From Pseudonocardia sp. HH130629-09 (lineage in GTDB: Bacteria; Actinomycetota; Actinomycetes; Mycobacteriales; Pseudonocardiaceae), in assembly GCF_001294645.1 (NCBI RefSeq), contig NZ_CP011868.1:1798001-1862000 (forward strand): a DNA stretch of 64,000 nt, given 5' to 3'. The translations under genes were made by a program, and so were the position numbers. Below are positions 25,590-34,108 of this stretch, piece after piece. Below the pieces are notes generated by a model. It was not told the origin of the DNA. It searched no databases and was given only the letters and a program-made list of their open reading frames with translations. Within the stretch, counting starts at the first letter, position 1. Each line of letters opens with the position of its first letter.

Positions 25590-26081
25590 ATGGCCACCCC
25601 GATCACCAGCCCGCTCGACGGCGGCGCCACCGACATCACCGGCCGCGTGCTGCAGGAGACCCTCGTCGACCTCGTCGACCTGTCCCTGGTCGCCAAGCAG
25701 GCACACTGGAACCTCGTCGGCAAGCAGTTCCGTGACATCCACCTGCACCTCGACGAGCTCGTCGACCTGGCGCGCGAGCACGGCGACTCGGTCGCCGAGC
25801 GTGCCGCCGCCATCGGCGTCGCCCCCGACGGTCGCGCGAGGACGGTCGGCCGCGACACCGGGCTGCCCGAGTACCCGGCGGGCTACGTGTCCGACCAGGA
25901 CACCGTGCTGACCATCTCGGCGACCGTCGACGCCGTCGTCGACCGGCTGCGTCCGCGGATCGAGCAGGCCGGCAAGGCCGACCCGCTCACCGAGGACCTG
26001 CTCATCGAGCTGGGTCGTGCGCTGGAGGAGGCCCGCTGGATGTGGCAGGCCCAGGCCGCCGGCTACCGCGGCGAGGTCTGA
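25590..26081 (+). CDS. dps: Dps/ferritin-like DNA-protecting protein
   Basis: A 163-aa member of the Dps family, mini-ferritins that oxidise iron and shield DNA in stress. The ferroxidase residues are visible: AHWNLVGKQF, IHLHLDEL and HGDSVAERAAAIG supply the conserved His, His, Asp and Glu. AAGGAG (25573-25578) lies 11 nt before ATG 25590 and only 2 nt before the in-frame GTG 25581, so the ATG is preferred. The gene is monocistronic, with a strong terminator. Confidence 0.92.
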   Translation: MATPITSPLDGGATDITGRVLQETLVDLVDLSLVAKQAHWNLVGKQFRDIHLHLDELVDLAREHGDSVAERAAAIGVAPDGRARTVGRDTGLPEYPAGYVSDQDTVLTISATVDAVVDRLRPRIEQAGKADPLTEDLLIELGRALEEARWMWQAQAAGYRGEV

Positions 26082-26098
26082 GCAGCACCCACCACACC

Positions 26099-26132
26099 GG
26101 CCCCGGACGTCCCCACCACGGCGTCCGGGGCC
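26099..26132 (+). terminator. Terminator after dps
   Basis: GGCCCCGGACG and CGTCCGGGGCC form a perfect 11-bp stem with a 12-nt loop, 17 nt after the dps stop. Confidence 0.8.
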
Positions 26133-26180
26133 GTCGTGCGTCCGCAGGCGTGAGGCCCGCAGCGTGAGATCTGCGGTGGG

Positions 26181-26675
26181 TCACTGCACTGCCGTCGCGG
26201 CCGCGGTGACCGTCGCCCGCCAGATCGCCATCGCCGCCCACAGCACGAACACCCCGACCGGCAGCGGCAGCGCATCGGGCAGGTCCGCGCCGTACCGCGG
26301 CCGCAGCGCGCCGGCCCGCCACACCCGGCCCGCCTCGTTGACCGCGTCGGCCGTGGTGAGCAGCGCGAACCGGTGCCCGACCCCCGAGCCGCTGAGCCGG
26401 TAGGCCAGGTCGCCGACCTCGACCGACCACCGCGGGCGCGACAGCGGCCCGTCCGGATGGTCGACCGAGCGCTGGATGCGGGCGCGGACGTCGCCCTCCA
26501 GCGCGAACCGGGCGATCCCCTCCGAGCGCAGCGCGTAGGGATGCCCGTCGATGACGAGGTCCCGGTGGGCCTGCCAGGCCCGTGCGCTCCACCCGGTCAC
26601 GGCCCGACCGTCGGCGGTGACCTCGTAGCGCACGCGGAGCAGCCCGGCCGGAACGGAGGTGGCACGCAGCTGCAC
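26181..26675 (-). CDS. Hypothetical protein with C-terminal membrane segment
   Basis: A 164-aa protein, function not recognised. The first 120 residues look like a mixed beta domain (LRVRYEVTADGRAVTGWSA, HPYALRSEGIARFALEGDVR), and the C-terminus has one hydrophobic stretch, PLPVGVFVLWAAMAIWRATV, that is long enough for a membrane anchor. GTG at 26675. It is divergent from the DUF1275 gene, with 46 nt between the starts. Confidence 0.6.
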   Translation of the reverse strand: MQLRATSVPAGLLRVRYEVTADGRAVTGWSARAWQAHRDLVIDGHPYALRSEGIARFALEGDVRARIQRSVDHPDGPLSRPRWSVEVGDLAYRLSGSGVGHRFALLTTADAVNEAGRVWRAGALRPRYGADLPDALPLPVGVFVLWAAMAIWRATVTAAATAVQ

Positions 26676-26721
26676 CCGCCCAGCGTGCCACCTCCGGTGG
26701 CCGCCGCGGGAGGGTCATCCG

Positions 26722-27357
26722 GTGAACCGTGTGATCGTCCTCGCGTTGCTGGCCGCCTGCGCCGGGGTGGTGGACGTCTGGGCGGTGGTCGCCCTGGGTG
26801 GCGCCTTCGCCGGCGTCGTCACCGGCAACCTCGTGACGGCGGGGCATGCCGTCGCCGTCGCCGACCCGGTCGAGCTGCTCCCACCGGCGGTCGCGGTGGC
26901 GGGCTTCGTCGCCGGGGTCGGTCTGTGGTCGCTGCACCGGCGGTGGCGGCGGGACGCGGTGTCCGCGCCGCTGCTGGCCGAGCTGGTCGTGCTGGTCGCA
27001 CTCGCCGTCGCGTGGCTGCTCGCGCCCACCACGACGCTGCCGCTGCTGGCCGGGGCCGCGGTCGCGATGGGTGGACAGAGCAGCGTCGCCCGGCTGCTCG
27101 GGGAGTCCACGACCTACATGACCGGCACCCTGACCGGTGCGGTCGCCGACCTGGTCACCGGCGACGGGCGGCGGTGGTCGGCGCTGCGCCAGCTCGGCGC
27201 GCTGGTGCTCGGGGCCGTCGCGGGCGGACTCCTGCTGGAGCACCTGCGGCCCGCCGTGCCCGCGGTGGCGGTGCTGCTCGCCGGGGCGGCCGTCGTCGTC
27301 CACGCCGTCGGCGCCCGGCGGGTGCAGGATGGTCCGGTGGGGCCGGCCGCCCCGTAG
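26722..27357 (+). CDS. DUF1275 (YoaK-type) membrane protein
   Basis: A 211-aa protein with about six membrane segments. It has the DUF1275 marks: an N-terminal ACAGVVDVWAVVALGGAFAGVVTGNLV, a central GGQSSVARLLGESTTYMTGTLTG and a conserved second half. Function is unknown; some relatives are considered transporters. GTG at 26722 has a GGGAGGG ribosome site 7 nt upstream. Confidence 0.85.
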   Translation: MNRVIVLALLAACAGVVDVWAVVALGGAFAGVVTGNLVTAGHAVAVADPVELLPPAVAVAGFVAGVGLWSLHRRWRRDAVSAPLLAELVVLVALAVAWLLAPTTTLPLLAGAAVAMGGQSSVARLLGESTTYMTGTLTGAVADLVTGDGRRWSALRQLGALVLGAVAGGLLLEHLRPAVPAVAVLLAGAAVVVHAVGARRVQDGPVGPAAP

Positions 27358-27393
27358 GACCCGCCGCCCGTAGGACCCCGCCACTCGTGGGAC
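27353..27393. repeat. Three CGTRGGAC iterons before the esterase gene
   Basis: CGTAGGAC (27353), CGTAGGAC (27369) and CGTGGGAC (27386) occur at 16- and 17-bp steps, starting in the stop region of the DUF1275 gene and ending 21 nt before the esterase start. They could be regulator half-sites or slippage products. Confidence 0.4.
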
Positions 27394-27414
27394 GACGTAG
27401 AAGGAGTACCGACC

Positions 27415-28321
27415 GTGCCGCTGCACCCGCAGGTGGAAGCCCTCCTGACGCTCTTGGCCGAGCAGGGCGGTGACCCGCCGGAGACCATGACCGTCGAGCA
27501 GAACCGGGCCATGATCCGGGGGATGGCCGCGGTGTCCGGCCCGCCCGAGCCGGTCGCGGCGGTCCGCGACGACCGCGCCGGCGACGTACCGGTCCGCATC
27601 TACACGCCCGAGGGCACCGGCCCGTTCCCGATCCTGGTCTTCTACCACGGCGGCGGCTGGGTGATCGGCGACCTCGACAGCCACGACCCGGTGTGCCGGT
27701 CGCTGGCCAACCGCTCCGGCGCCGTCGTCGTCTCGGTCGACTACCGGCTCGCGCCCGAGCACCGGTTCCCCGCGGCCGTCGACGACGCCGTCGCCGCCCT
27801 GGACTGGGTGCACGCCCACGCCGGGGAGTTCGACGGCGACCCGTCCCGCATCGCCGTCGGCGGCGACTCCGCGGGCGGGAACCTGTCGTCGCCCAGCACG
27901 CCCGCGACCACGGCCCCGCCCTGCGGTTCCAGCTGCTGGTCTACCCGCCGTCGACGGCGCCGACGAGAGCCCGTCGATGACCGAGAACGCGCAGGGCCCG
28001 CTGCTGACCCGGGCCATGATGGAGTGGTTCATGGGCCACTACCTCACCGACGAGAAGGACCTGCGCGACCCGCGGATGTCTCCGGCCCGTGCCACCGACC
28101 TGTCCGGGCTGCCGCCCGCGCTGGTCGTCACCGCGGAGTTCGACCCGCTCCGTGACCAGGGCACTGCCTACGCCGCGGCGCTGAACGCCGCGGGGGTGAA
28201 GGCGGAGCTGCGCGAGTCGCCGGGCATGATCCACGGGTTCCTGCAGTTCGGCGCCGCGGTCGACGACAGCCGTGCCCTGCTCGACGAGGCGGGCGCCGCC
28301 CTGCGCACCGCTCTGGCCTGA
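27415..28321 (+). pseudogene. HSL-family esterase/lipase, interrupted by two one-base deletions
   Basis: The N-terminal part (GTG at 27415, AAGGAG 8 nt upstream) reads [13 protein letters not shown] (oxyanion HGGG), [16 protein letters not shown] and the nucleophile GDSAGGN. The frame then changes near 27895 to give [21 protein letters not shown], and again near 27950 to give [31 protein letters not shown] and the catalytic His in IHGF. Both shifts fit single-base losses. The repaired protein would be a normal ~300-aa hormone-sensitive-lipase-type esterase. Whether it is truly broken cannot be decided from the sequence alone. Confidence 0.82.
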
Positions 28322-28460
28322 CCCGCCCCTCCCCGCGCGCCGAGCCCGCGGCGCCGTCGTGCAGGGCGGGGTGGGGCGGGGGCGCCGCGGAGGTCGGGGA
28401 ATGCCGGCCCCGGGCCGGTCGTTGCGGATGCTCAGAAGGCCGTCCGACCCGAGGAGCACC

Positions 28461-29681
28461 GTGCCCCGCCTGTCCCCGCCGGTGGCGTTCGCCGTCGTCG
28501 CCGCGACGTTCGTCTGGTTCCTCGCCGCGTCGTCCGCGCCGTCCCCGCTCTACGTCGTGTACCAGGAGAGCTTCGCCTTCAGCGAGTTCACGCTGACCAC
28601 GGTGTTCGCGGTCTACGTCCTCGCGCTGATCGCCGCCCTGCTCGTCGCCGGGTCGCTGTCGGACCACATCGGGCGCAAGCCGGTGCTGCTCGGTGCGATC
28701 GCGCTGGAAGCCGTGTCCCTGGTGCTGTTCCTGCTGGCCGACGGTGTCGGCTGGCTCCTGGTCGCGCGCGTCGTCCAGGGCGTCGCGACCGGCGCGGCGA
28801 CGGCGACGCTGCCCGCGACGCTGGTCGATCTCGCCGCCCGCGGTGACCGACCCGAGCGCGCCGGCGTGGTCAACGGCACCGCGCCGCTCTCCGGTCTCGC
28901 CGTCGGGGCGCTGGGCTGCGGCCTGCTCGTCGAGTACGCGCCCGCGCCGACCCGCCTGGTCTGGGCGCTGCTGCTCGCCGGCCTGGTCCTGGCCGCCGTG
29001 CTGGTCGCCCTGATCCCGGAGACCATCGACCGTCGGCCCGGGGCGCTCGCGTCGCTGCGTCCGCGGGTCGGGGTGCCGCCGCGGGTGCGGTCCGGGTTCG
29101 CCGTGATCGTGCCGATCCTGCTGGCGAGCTGGGCGCTCGCCGGGCTCTACCTCTCGCTCGGGGGCTCGGTGGTCGCGCAGGTGTTCGGCGTGCGCGACCA
29201 CCTGGTCGGCGGGCTCACCGTCGTCGCGCTCGTCGGGACCGGCGCGGTGACGGCCTTCGCGCTGCGCGGGCGCGTCCCGGTGACGCTGCTCGTCCCGGCG
29301 GCCTGGCTGCTCGCCGCCGGCACCGTCGTCACGCTGGCCGGGGTGCTCACCGGAGTGCTCGCGCTCGCCGCCGTCGGCGCGGTCGTCGCCGGGCTGGGTT
29401 TCGGCTCGGCCGCCTACGCCACGTTCGGGACGATGTCCGCGCTCGCTGCCCCGCACGAGCGCGGCGAGCTCTTCGCGGCCCTCTACACGCTGGCCTACCT
29501 GGCGTTCTCGGTGCCGGCGATGGTCGCGGGCGTCGCCGCGACACTGGGGGAGCTGCGGCCCACGGCGCTGGTGTACGGCGGCGTCGTCGCGGCGCTCGCC
29601 GTCGTCGCGGCGGTGCTGGGCCGTCGCGTCCCCGTTCCCGCGACGGGCGGACCGGTCCCCGCGCCGACCCGCTGCGGCTGA
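28461..29681 (+). CDS. MFS transporter (sugar/drug efflux type)
   Basis: A 406-aa major facilitator with about 12 membrane segments. Loop 2-3 carries the MFS signature as AGSLSDHIGRKPVLLG, and segment 4-5 RVVQGVATGAATATLPATLVDL; the family ends with a short Pro-rich tail. It most resembles proton-coupled efflux pumps. GTG at 28461 has GAGGAG 4 nt upstream. It is followed by a hairpin at 29693-29724. Confidence 0.85.
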   Translation: MPRLSPPVAFAVVAATFVWFLAASSAPSPLYVVYQESFAFSEFTLTTVFAVYVLALIAALLVAGSLSDHIGRKPVLLGAIALEAVSLVLFLLADGVGWLLVARVVQGVATGAATATLPATLVDLAARGDRPERAGVVNGTAPLSGLAVGALGCGLLVEYAPAPTRLVWALLLAGLVLAAVLVALIPETIDRRPGALASLRPRVGVPPRVRSGFAVIVPILLASWALAGLYLSLGGSVVAQVFGVRDHLVGGLTVVALVGTGAVTAFALRGRVPVTLLVPAAWLLAAGTVVTLAGVLTGVLALAAVGAVVAGLGFGSAAYATFGTMSALAAPHERGELFAALYTLAYLAFSVPAMVAGVAATLGELRPTALVYGGVVAALAVVAAVLGRRVPVPATGGPVPAPTRCG

Positions 29682-29692
29682 TCGGCGGACGG

Positions 29693-29724
29693 ACCGACGG
29701 GTATGCGTTACTCCGTCCGTCGGT
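29693..29724 (+). terminator. Hairpin after the MFS gene
   Basis: ACCGACGG and CCGTCGGT pair perfectly around a 16-nt loop, 12 nt after the stop of the MFS gene. Confidence 0.5.
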
Positions 29725-29782
29725 GAACGCGGCCAGGCGACCACTCGTCGCCTACCCCGTGTCGACGGGTGTCACGGGTTGT

Positions 29783-29811
29783 GACGAGTGGTCTCGGCGT
29801 GGTTACGGTGT
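29783..29811 (+). promoter_or_regulatory. Candidate promoter of the Rpf-like gene
   Basis: GTGACG and TACGGT are separated by 17 nt, with the -10 ending 68 nt before the ATG. The leader that follows shows no convincing riboswitch fold. Confidence 0.3.
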
Positions 29812-29879
29812 CGGCCGCTCCGGGCCCTCCCCGCACTCCGGCCCGGGCGGCACCTGCTCCCCGAGGTAGAGGAACGACG

Positions 29880-30275
29880 ATGGCTGGACGACACCGCAAG
29901 CCCACCGAGACCGGCTGGAAGGTCGCCCGGATCAGCGCGTTCGCCGCGGTGGCGGCGGCTCCGCTGGGCGTCGTCGGGACCGCGGCGGCGGCCGAGTCGA
30001 CGTCGTCGGCCGCGCCGTCGGTCGAGCGGACCGCCGCCTGGGAGAAGCTCGCGCACTGCGAGAGCACCGGGAACTGGGACGCCGACACCGGCAACGGGTT
30101 CAAGGGCGGACTGCAGTTCACGCCGTCGACCTGGAAGGAGTTCGGCGGCCGGAAGTACGCGCCGAGCGCCGAGCAGGCGACCAAGGCCCAGCAGATCGAG
30201 ATCGCGAAGAAGGTGCAGGACGAGCAGGGCTGGACGGCCTGGCCCGCGTGCACCGAGAAGCTCGGCTGGCGCTGA
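29880..30275 (+). CDS. Secreted transglycosylase-like (Rpf-type) protein
   Basis: A 131-aa exported protein. Residues 1-38 form a signal peptide (KVARISAFAAVAAAPLGVVGTAAAA ending in an AxA site). The mature part is a single resuscitation-promoting-factor/lysozyme-like domain: AAWEKLAHCESTGNWDADTGNGFKGGLQFTPSTW, with the catalytic Glu in HCES and a second Cys in WPACTEKLGW for the conserved disulfide. It cleaves peptidoglycan and may promote growth or resuscitation. No LysM or other binding domain is present. ATG at 29880 follows a GAGG ribosome site. Confidence 0.9.
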   Translation: MAGRHRKPTETGWKVARISAFAAVAAAPLGVVGTAAAAESTSSAAPSVERTAAWEKLAHCESTGNWDADTGNGFKGGLQFTPSTWKEFGGRKYAPSAEQATKAQQIEIAKKVQDEQGWTAWPACTEKLGWR

Positions 30276-30292
30276 GCGGCCACACTGGTCGC

Positions 30293-30721
30293 ATGGATCT
30301 GGACGCGGTACGGCGGATCGTCGCCGAGGACTCCGGGCTGTGCACCGTCGCGGTCGTCCGTGCCGACGGACGCCCGCACACCTCGCTGGTCAACGCGGGC
30401 GTGCTCGACCACCCCGTGACCGGCACCCCGGTGGCCGCCTACGTCACCTACGGCCCGGTCAAGCTGACGGCGTTGCGCGCGCGACCCGCGACGTCGCTGC
30501 ACTGGCGGGCCAGGTGGCGCTGGGTGGCCGTCGAGGGCGACTCGGAGATCATCGGGCCGGACGACCCGCGCGACGGCGTCGACGTCCCGCAGCTTCTCCG
30601 GGACGTGTTCGTCGCCTGCGGCGGCACCCACGACGACTGGGCCGAGTACGACCGGGTGATGGCCGAGCAGCGGCGGGCGGCGGTGCTCGTGGCGCCGGAG
30701 CGGGTGGTCGGGAACCGCTGA
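30293..30721 (+). CDS. Pyridoxamine-5'-phosphate oxidase-like flavin/F420-binding protein
   Basis: A 142-aa split-barrel protein. The N-terminal LDAVRRIVAEDSGLCTVAVVRADGRPHTSLVNAGV and YVTYGPVKLTALRARPATSLHWRARWRWVAVEGD are typical of the TIGR03618/F420-type branch. It probably binds F420 or FMN and reduces an unknown substrate. ATG at 30293. It is convergent with the DUF3558 gene, with stops 2 nt apart. Confidence 0.82.
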   Translation: MDLDAVRRIVAEDSGLCTVAVVRADGRPHTSLVNAGVLDHPVTGTPVAAYVTYGPVKLTALRARPATSLHWRARWRWVAVEGDSEIIGPDDPRDGVDVPQLLRDVFVACGGTHDDWAEYDRVMAEQRRAAVLVAPERVVGNR

Positions 30722-30723
30722 GG

Positions 30724-31276
30724 TCAGCCGGCGTGGGCTGTACGCAGATTCGCAATCATCCGCGAGGCCTCGCCACGGAGACGGTCACAGATCGACCTGC
30801 TGGTGTACGCCCCGTCCGTCTCGGCCAGCGGTGTGACCTGGGCCTGAGCACGGAGCGACGCGGTGTCGGCGACGTCGAGCACGAGCTGCCAGAGCCGTAG
30901 ACCCGTCCCCGGGGCCGCCAGCGATCGCTGGACGGCGCCGAACCGCGCGACCCCGACGATCTCGGAGCTGCCGGGCTCGAACGCCTGAGCTGCACCGACG
31001 TGGAAGGTCTGGAGTGTGTGCCGAGACCGTCGCGGGTGCTCCATGTGCAGTCGTTCGACGTGGCGTCCTGGCTCGTGCCAGGTTTCGTCGTCCGGACGCC
31101 GAGGCGATCGCGATCCGATGGAGAGAGGCCGTCGCACGGATCCACCGTCGTGACGTCCAGTTCGAACGGCCGAGGCGGGAACGACACCGGCCGGTCCTGC
31201 TCATCGTGGCGGGCAGCGCCTCGCAGCCGGTGAGGAGCACGGTGACGGCCAGCCCGATGACCAGCCGGGTGCGCAT
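30724..31276 (-). pseudogene. DUF3558-type lipoprotein, interrupted by two one-base deletions
   Basis: The N-terminus (ATG at 31276) is a lipoprotein signal, RTRLVIGLAVTVLLTGCEAL, with lipobox LTGC. The frame changes near 31202-31210 to EQDRPVSFPPRPFELDVTTVDPCDGLSPSD, which is the DUF3558 start, and again near 31030 to HTLQTFHVGAAQAFEPGSSE and the C-terminal VARFGAVQRS...ICDRLRGEASRMIANL. Each shift can be repaired by one C. The joined product would be about 180 aa and membrane-anchored. DUF3558 lipoproteins are frequent in Pseudonocardiales; function unknown. Confidence 0.75.
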
Positions 31277-31446
31277 CACGAGTCGTCCCCGAACTCACCT
31301 GCAAGATCGGTGTCGGTGACGCCGTACTCCAGAGCCGTCGCGCGCAGGGCCGTGTGTGCTGCCCGGAGCTCGGCACAGTGGGCCCAGTGGCCGGCCAGGA
31401 TGTGGTCGATCTTCCGCTGGAAGAGGTTGCGGGCGTCGAGGGGCAC
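31276..31446 (-). CDS. Small hypothetical protein (56 aa) upstream of the DUF3558 lipoprotein
   Basis: GTG at 31446 with GGGA shortly upstream gives a 56-aa helical peptide containing NLFQRKIDHILAGHWAHCAE and ending EFGDDS. Its stop codon overlaps the lipoprotein start (TGATG), which supports it being real and coupled. The open frame continues upstream, so the start is uncertain. No family recognised. Confidence 0.45.
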   Translation of the reverse strand: MPLDARNLFQRKIDHILAGHWAHCAELRAAHTALRATALEYGVTDTDLAGEFGDDS

Positions 31447-31548
31447 AGGATCCCTCGGCCACGGATACCCACCCACCACGGGCGCGGCCACCGGTGCCCG
31501 ATCGCGGACCCGGCGGAACCGCGGTGCACCCGGCGTCGTCCAAGCCGC

Positions 31549-32568
31549 ATGACCACCTACGCCCACGACCCGGTCGCCTCGACGATCGTCGCCTGCTGGC
31601 CTACCGGCGACGGCGCCGTCGCCCACCGGGCCGCCCGCGTCCCGCGGACCCTCGACCACTCCCTGGCCCGCCGCACCGCGACCGCGCTGAGCGCCCTGTC
31701 GAGGCACCTGTGGGCCGCCTACGCCGACCAGGCCGCGCACGAGATCGACCCGGCGGAGCTGGCCGCGGCGGTCCGCCACCCGAACCAGCCGGTCGGAGAC
31801 CTGCTGCGCGTCATGGAGGACGGCTGTGTCGAGACCGCGCACCTGCTCGGCCGGATCGTGGCGCGGGCACCGGGGCGGGCCTTCCGCGACGCCGTCGTCG
31901 CCGACGTCCGCGCCGAGACCGACGCCGTCCTCGACGCCGACGACGGCGTCCTCACCGGCCGCTCCGCCCAGGCCGTCGTCCACCCGCGGTGCGACGCCCC
32001 GGCCGAGCAGCTCCTCCTCGCCCACTCGCTGTTGCACGACGACCCGCTCGGGCCGCCCGCGCTCGTGACGTCGGTCGAGCCGAACGCGGCCGCCGTCGCG
32101 ACCCTGCGCTGGCTGCGGGCCTCCGCCGCGCTCGTCGCGGAGCGGGTCGGGCATGCGGTGCCCGACGTCGTCGCGCTCGCCGAGGCCATCGGACACGAGG
32201 ACCTCGCGGTGGTCCGGCACGTGCTGTGCACCCTCGCCGGGGCCGCCGAGGAGGAGGTGGTCCTCGACCTGTTCCAGGAGGCCGTCCTGGCCCGGCAGGG
32301 GTGGTTCGTCGTGTGCCCGGAGCAGGCCCCGCACCCCGAGCAGGGCCACCGGGCGCTCTCGACCGTGCTGGACCCGCTCGAGCCGGCGTCGTGCCTGCTC
32401 GACGGGCTGGTCCGCGGGCTGCACGGCTGCTTCCGGGTGTGGCTCGACGACGTCGTCACCCGGGAGGGCCCCGGCACCGACCCGCGGCTGGTCGGGGCCA
32501 CGCGGATCGTGGAGCTGCGCCGGCTCTACGCCGAGGAGGTCCGGCGCTCGATCGGGGCGGGTCGCTGA
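31549..32568 (+). CDS. Hypothetical protein (339 aa)
   Basis: Function not recognised. The protein is almost entirely alpha-helical in appearance, Ala/Leu/Asp-rich, with no signal peptide or membrane segment. Noticeable segments are HSLARRTATALSALSRHLW near the N-terminus, PAEQLLLAHSLLHDDPLG in the middle and LDPLEPASCLLDGLVRGL near the end. ATG at 31549 is the first start after the divergent small gene. It is convergent with the ParB-like gene. Confidence 0.6.
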   Translation: MTTYAHDPVASTIVACWPTGDGAVAHRAARVPRTLDHSLARRTATALSALSRHLWAAYADQAAHEIDPAELAAAVRHPNQPVGDLLRVMEDGCVETAHLLGRIVARAPGRAFRDAVVADVRAETDAVLDADDGVLTGRSAQAVVHPRCDAPAEQLLLAHSLLHDDPLGPPALVTSVEPNAAAVATLRWLRASAALVAERVGHAVPDVVALAEAIGHEDLAVVRHVLCTLAGAAEEEVVLDLFQEAVLARQGWFVVCPEQAPHPEQGHRALSTVLDPLEPASCLLDGLVRGLHGCFRVWLDDVVTREGPGTDPRLVGATRIVELRRLYAEEVRRSIGAGR

Positions 32569-32618
32569 GCGCGCTGGTGGGTCGCGCCGCCGATCGCCGA
32601 GCTGGGCGTCGGTGACGC

Positions 32619-33986
32619 TCAGCCGATGACGGTCGGGCCGCGCACCTCGTTCGGGGTGCAGGCCCAGCCGCCGACCCGCGTCCGCTCGGTGCTGCCCCGC
32701 ACGACGACCGGCCCGGTCACCCGGGCCCCGCACACCTCGACGACGCGGGCCCGGGTCGCGGTCACCGGGCCGGTCACGTCGGACCCGCGCAGCACCAGGC
32801 TCGCGCCGCCGGTCACCGTGACCGGCCCGCGGACCCGCGCCCGATCCAGGCAGAGCACCCCCGAGCCGACGGTCAGCGGACCGGTGTACGCCCCGGTCAC
32901 GGTGCGGGTGCACGCCGGCGTGGCCGGGACCCGGTTGCGGGAGTCGACGGCGTAGGCGACCTTGCCGGGCTTCGGGTCGGTGATCGGGCGGGACAGGTCG
33001 CCGAACTCGCCCTTGTCGGCGGCCTTGCCGCCGTTCCAGCGGGCCATCCGGCCGAGCTGGTCCGCGGTCCGGCCGGGCGCGATCTCGGTGTCGCCCGGCG
33101 TCGAGGACATCAGCTGCGACGCGTCCTTCACCGCGCGCAGGTGCGAGGCCGGGTCGTGCAGGTCGTAGCGGCCCAGGTCGATCCGGGTGCGCAGCCAGGA
33201 GGCCCAGAAGAACTCCAGGTACTCCGGGGCGTCGGCGGTCGGGGCGTAGCCGATGTCGCGGGTGAAGTAGACGAGCCCGCGGTAGGGGTCGTCGGGCAGC
33301 AGCGCCAGCCCGATCCGCTCGGGGAGCTGCTGCGGGGTGATGGTGGTGCCGTCTGCGGTGCGCGACCACACCCAGGACCGGGCCTGCATCTGTGCCCGGA
33401 ACGCGGCCGGCGTCAGCCGGGACAGGTTCGCCTGCACCCGCATCCGGACCCGCACGTCGGGTCCGCCGTCGGCGGTCTCCAGCAGTGACGTCGTCGTGTG
33501 GTGGCCGTCGGTCAGGTACAGCGCGTTCCCGGGCCCGACGACGACGGTCTTCATCGCCGCGAGCGACTCCGGTGTCTCCGCACCGGTCGCGATCGTGCAC
33601 CGGAACGACGACGGGTCGCGCAGCGTGGCGCCCGGTCCGGCCTCGGCGGCCTCGCCCCGCCCGTCGGCCTCGCACCAGTCGTCGAACCGCTTGTTCGGCG
33701 TGCCGCGGTCGGTGTCCTTCGTGCCCGCGTAGCGGCCCAGCTTGTAGTGGATCTGGTCGTGGCCGATGTTCGGCCGGGTGGGCAGCAGGTCGCGCAGCCG
33801 CACCTCCAGCAGGTCGCCCTCGCGGGCCTGCGCTGCGGACGGGGCGGTCGGTGGCGCTGCGGACGGCACGGCGGTCTGCGCCGCGGACGGCACTGCTGCC
33901 TGCGCTGCGGCGGCGCCGGTCGTCGCACCCACGACGAGCGCGGCGACGGTCGCGACGAGCACGGTGCGGACGGCGGTTCGGGACAC
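32619..33986 (-). CDS. Exported ParB/Srx-like protein with repeat-rich C-terminus
   Basis: A 455-aa exported protein. Residues 1-30 are a Sec signal peptide, followed by a low-complexity linker of repeating VPSAAQ/APPTAPSAA units. Residues about 60-300 match the ParB/sulfiredoxin N-terminal-type fold: LLEVRLRDLLPTRPNIGHDQIHYKLG, and the nucleotide-site segment LYLTDGHHTTTSLLE. The last ~90 residues form a short beta-helix-like array with repeated VxGPVTV units and two Cys pairs. GTG at 33986 is chosen because GAGGA lies 6 nt upstream; GTG 33992 would abut it. Role outside the cell unknown. Confidence 0.82.
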   Translation of the reverse strand: MSRTAVRTVLVATVAALVVGATTGAAAAQAAVPSAAQTAVPSAAPPTAPSAAQAREGDLLEVRLRDLLPTRPNIGHDQIHYKLGRYAGTKDTDRGTPNKRFDDWCEADGRGEAAEAGPGATLRDPSSFRCTIATGAETPESLAAMKTVVVGPGNALYLTDGHHTTTSLLETADGGPDVRVRMRVQANLSRLTPAAFRAQMQARSWVWSRTADGTTITPQQLPERIGLALLPDDPYRGLVYFTRDIGYAPTADAPEYLEFFWASWLRTRIDLGRYDLHDPASHLRAVKDASQLMSSTPGDTEIAPGRTADQLGRMARWNGGKAADKGEFGDLSRPITDPKPGKVAYAVDSRNRVPATPACTRTVTGAYTGPLTVGSGVLCLDRARVRGPVTVTGGASLVLRGSDVTGPVTATRARVVEVCGARVTGPVVVRGSTERTRVGGWACTPNEVRGPTVIG

Positions 33987-34108
33987 GGGCACTCCTCGTT
34001 CGGGCCCGGCCGGTCCGACACGGTGATCACCCGAACGGGGACGATCGCGGCCGGAGCGGACACCCCGGCGACCACCCGGCGTCGTCGGGGTGGCGCGCGG
34101 GTGAACGA

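Noticed and set aside
29725-29879. Possible c-di-AMP riboswitch before the Rpf-like gene
   Set aside because: Such switches occur before actinobacterial rpf genes, but I could not find the conserved core sequences in this leader.
31276-33675. 799-codon minus-strand frame covering the 31549-32568 gene
   Set aside because: Only its last ~56 codons look like protein; the rest is antisense to a better coding frame.
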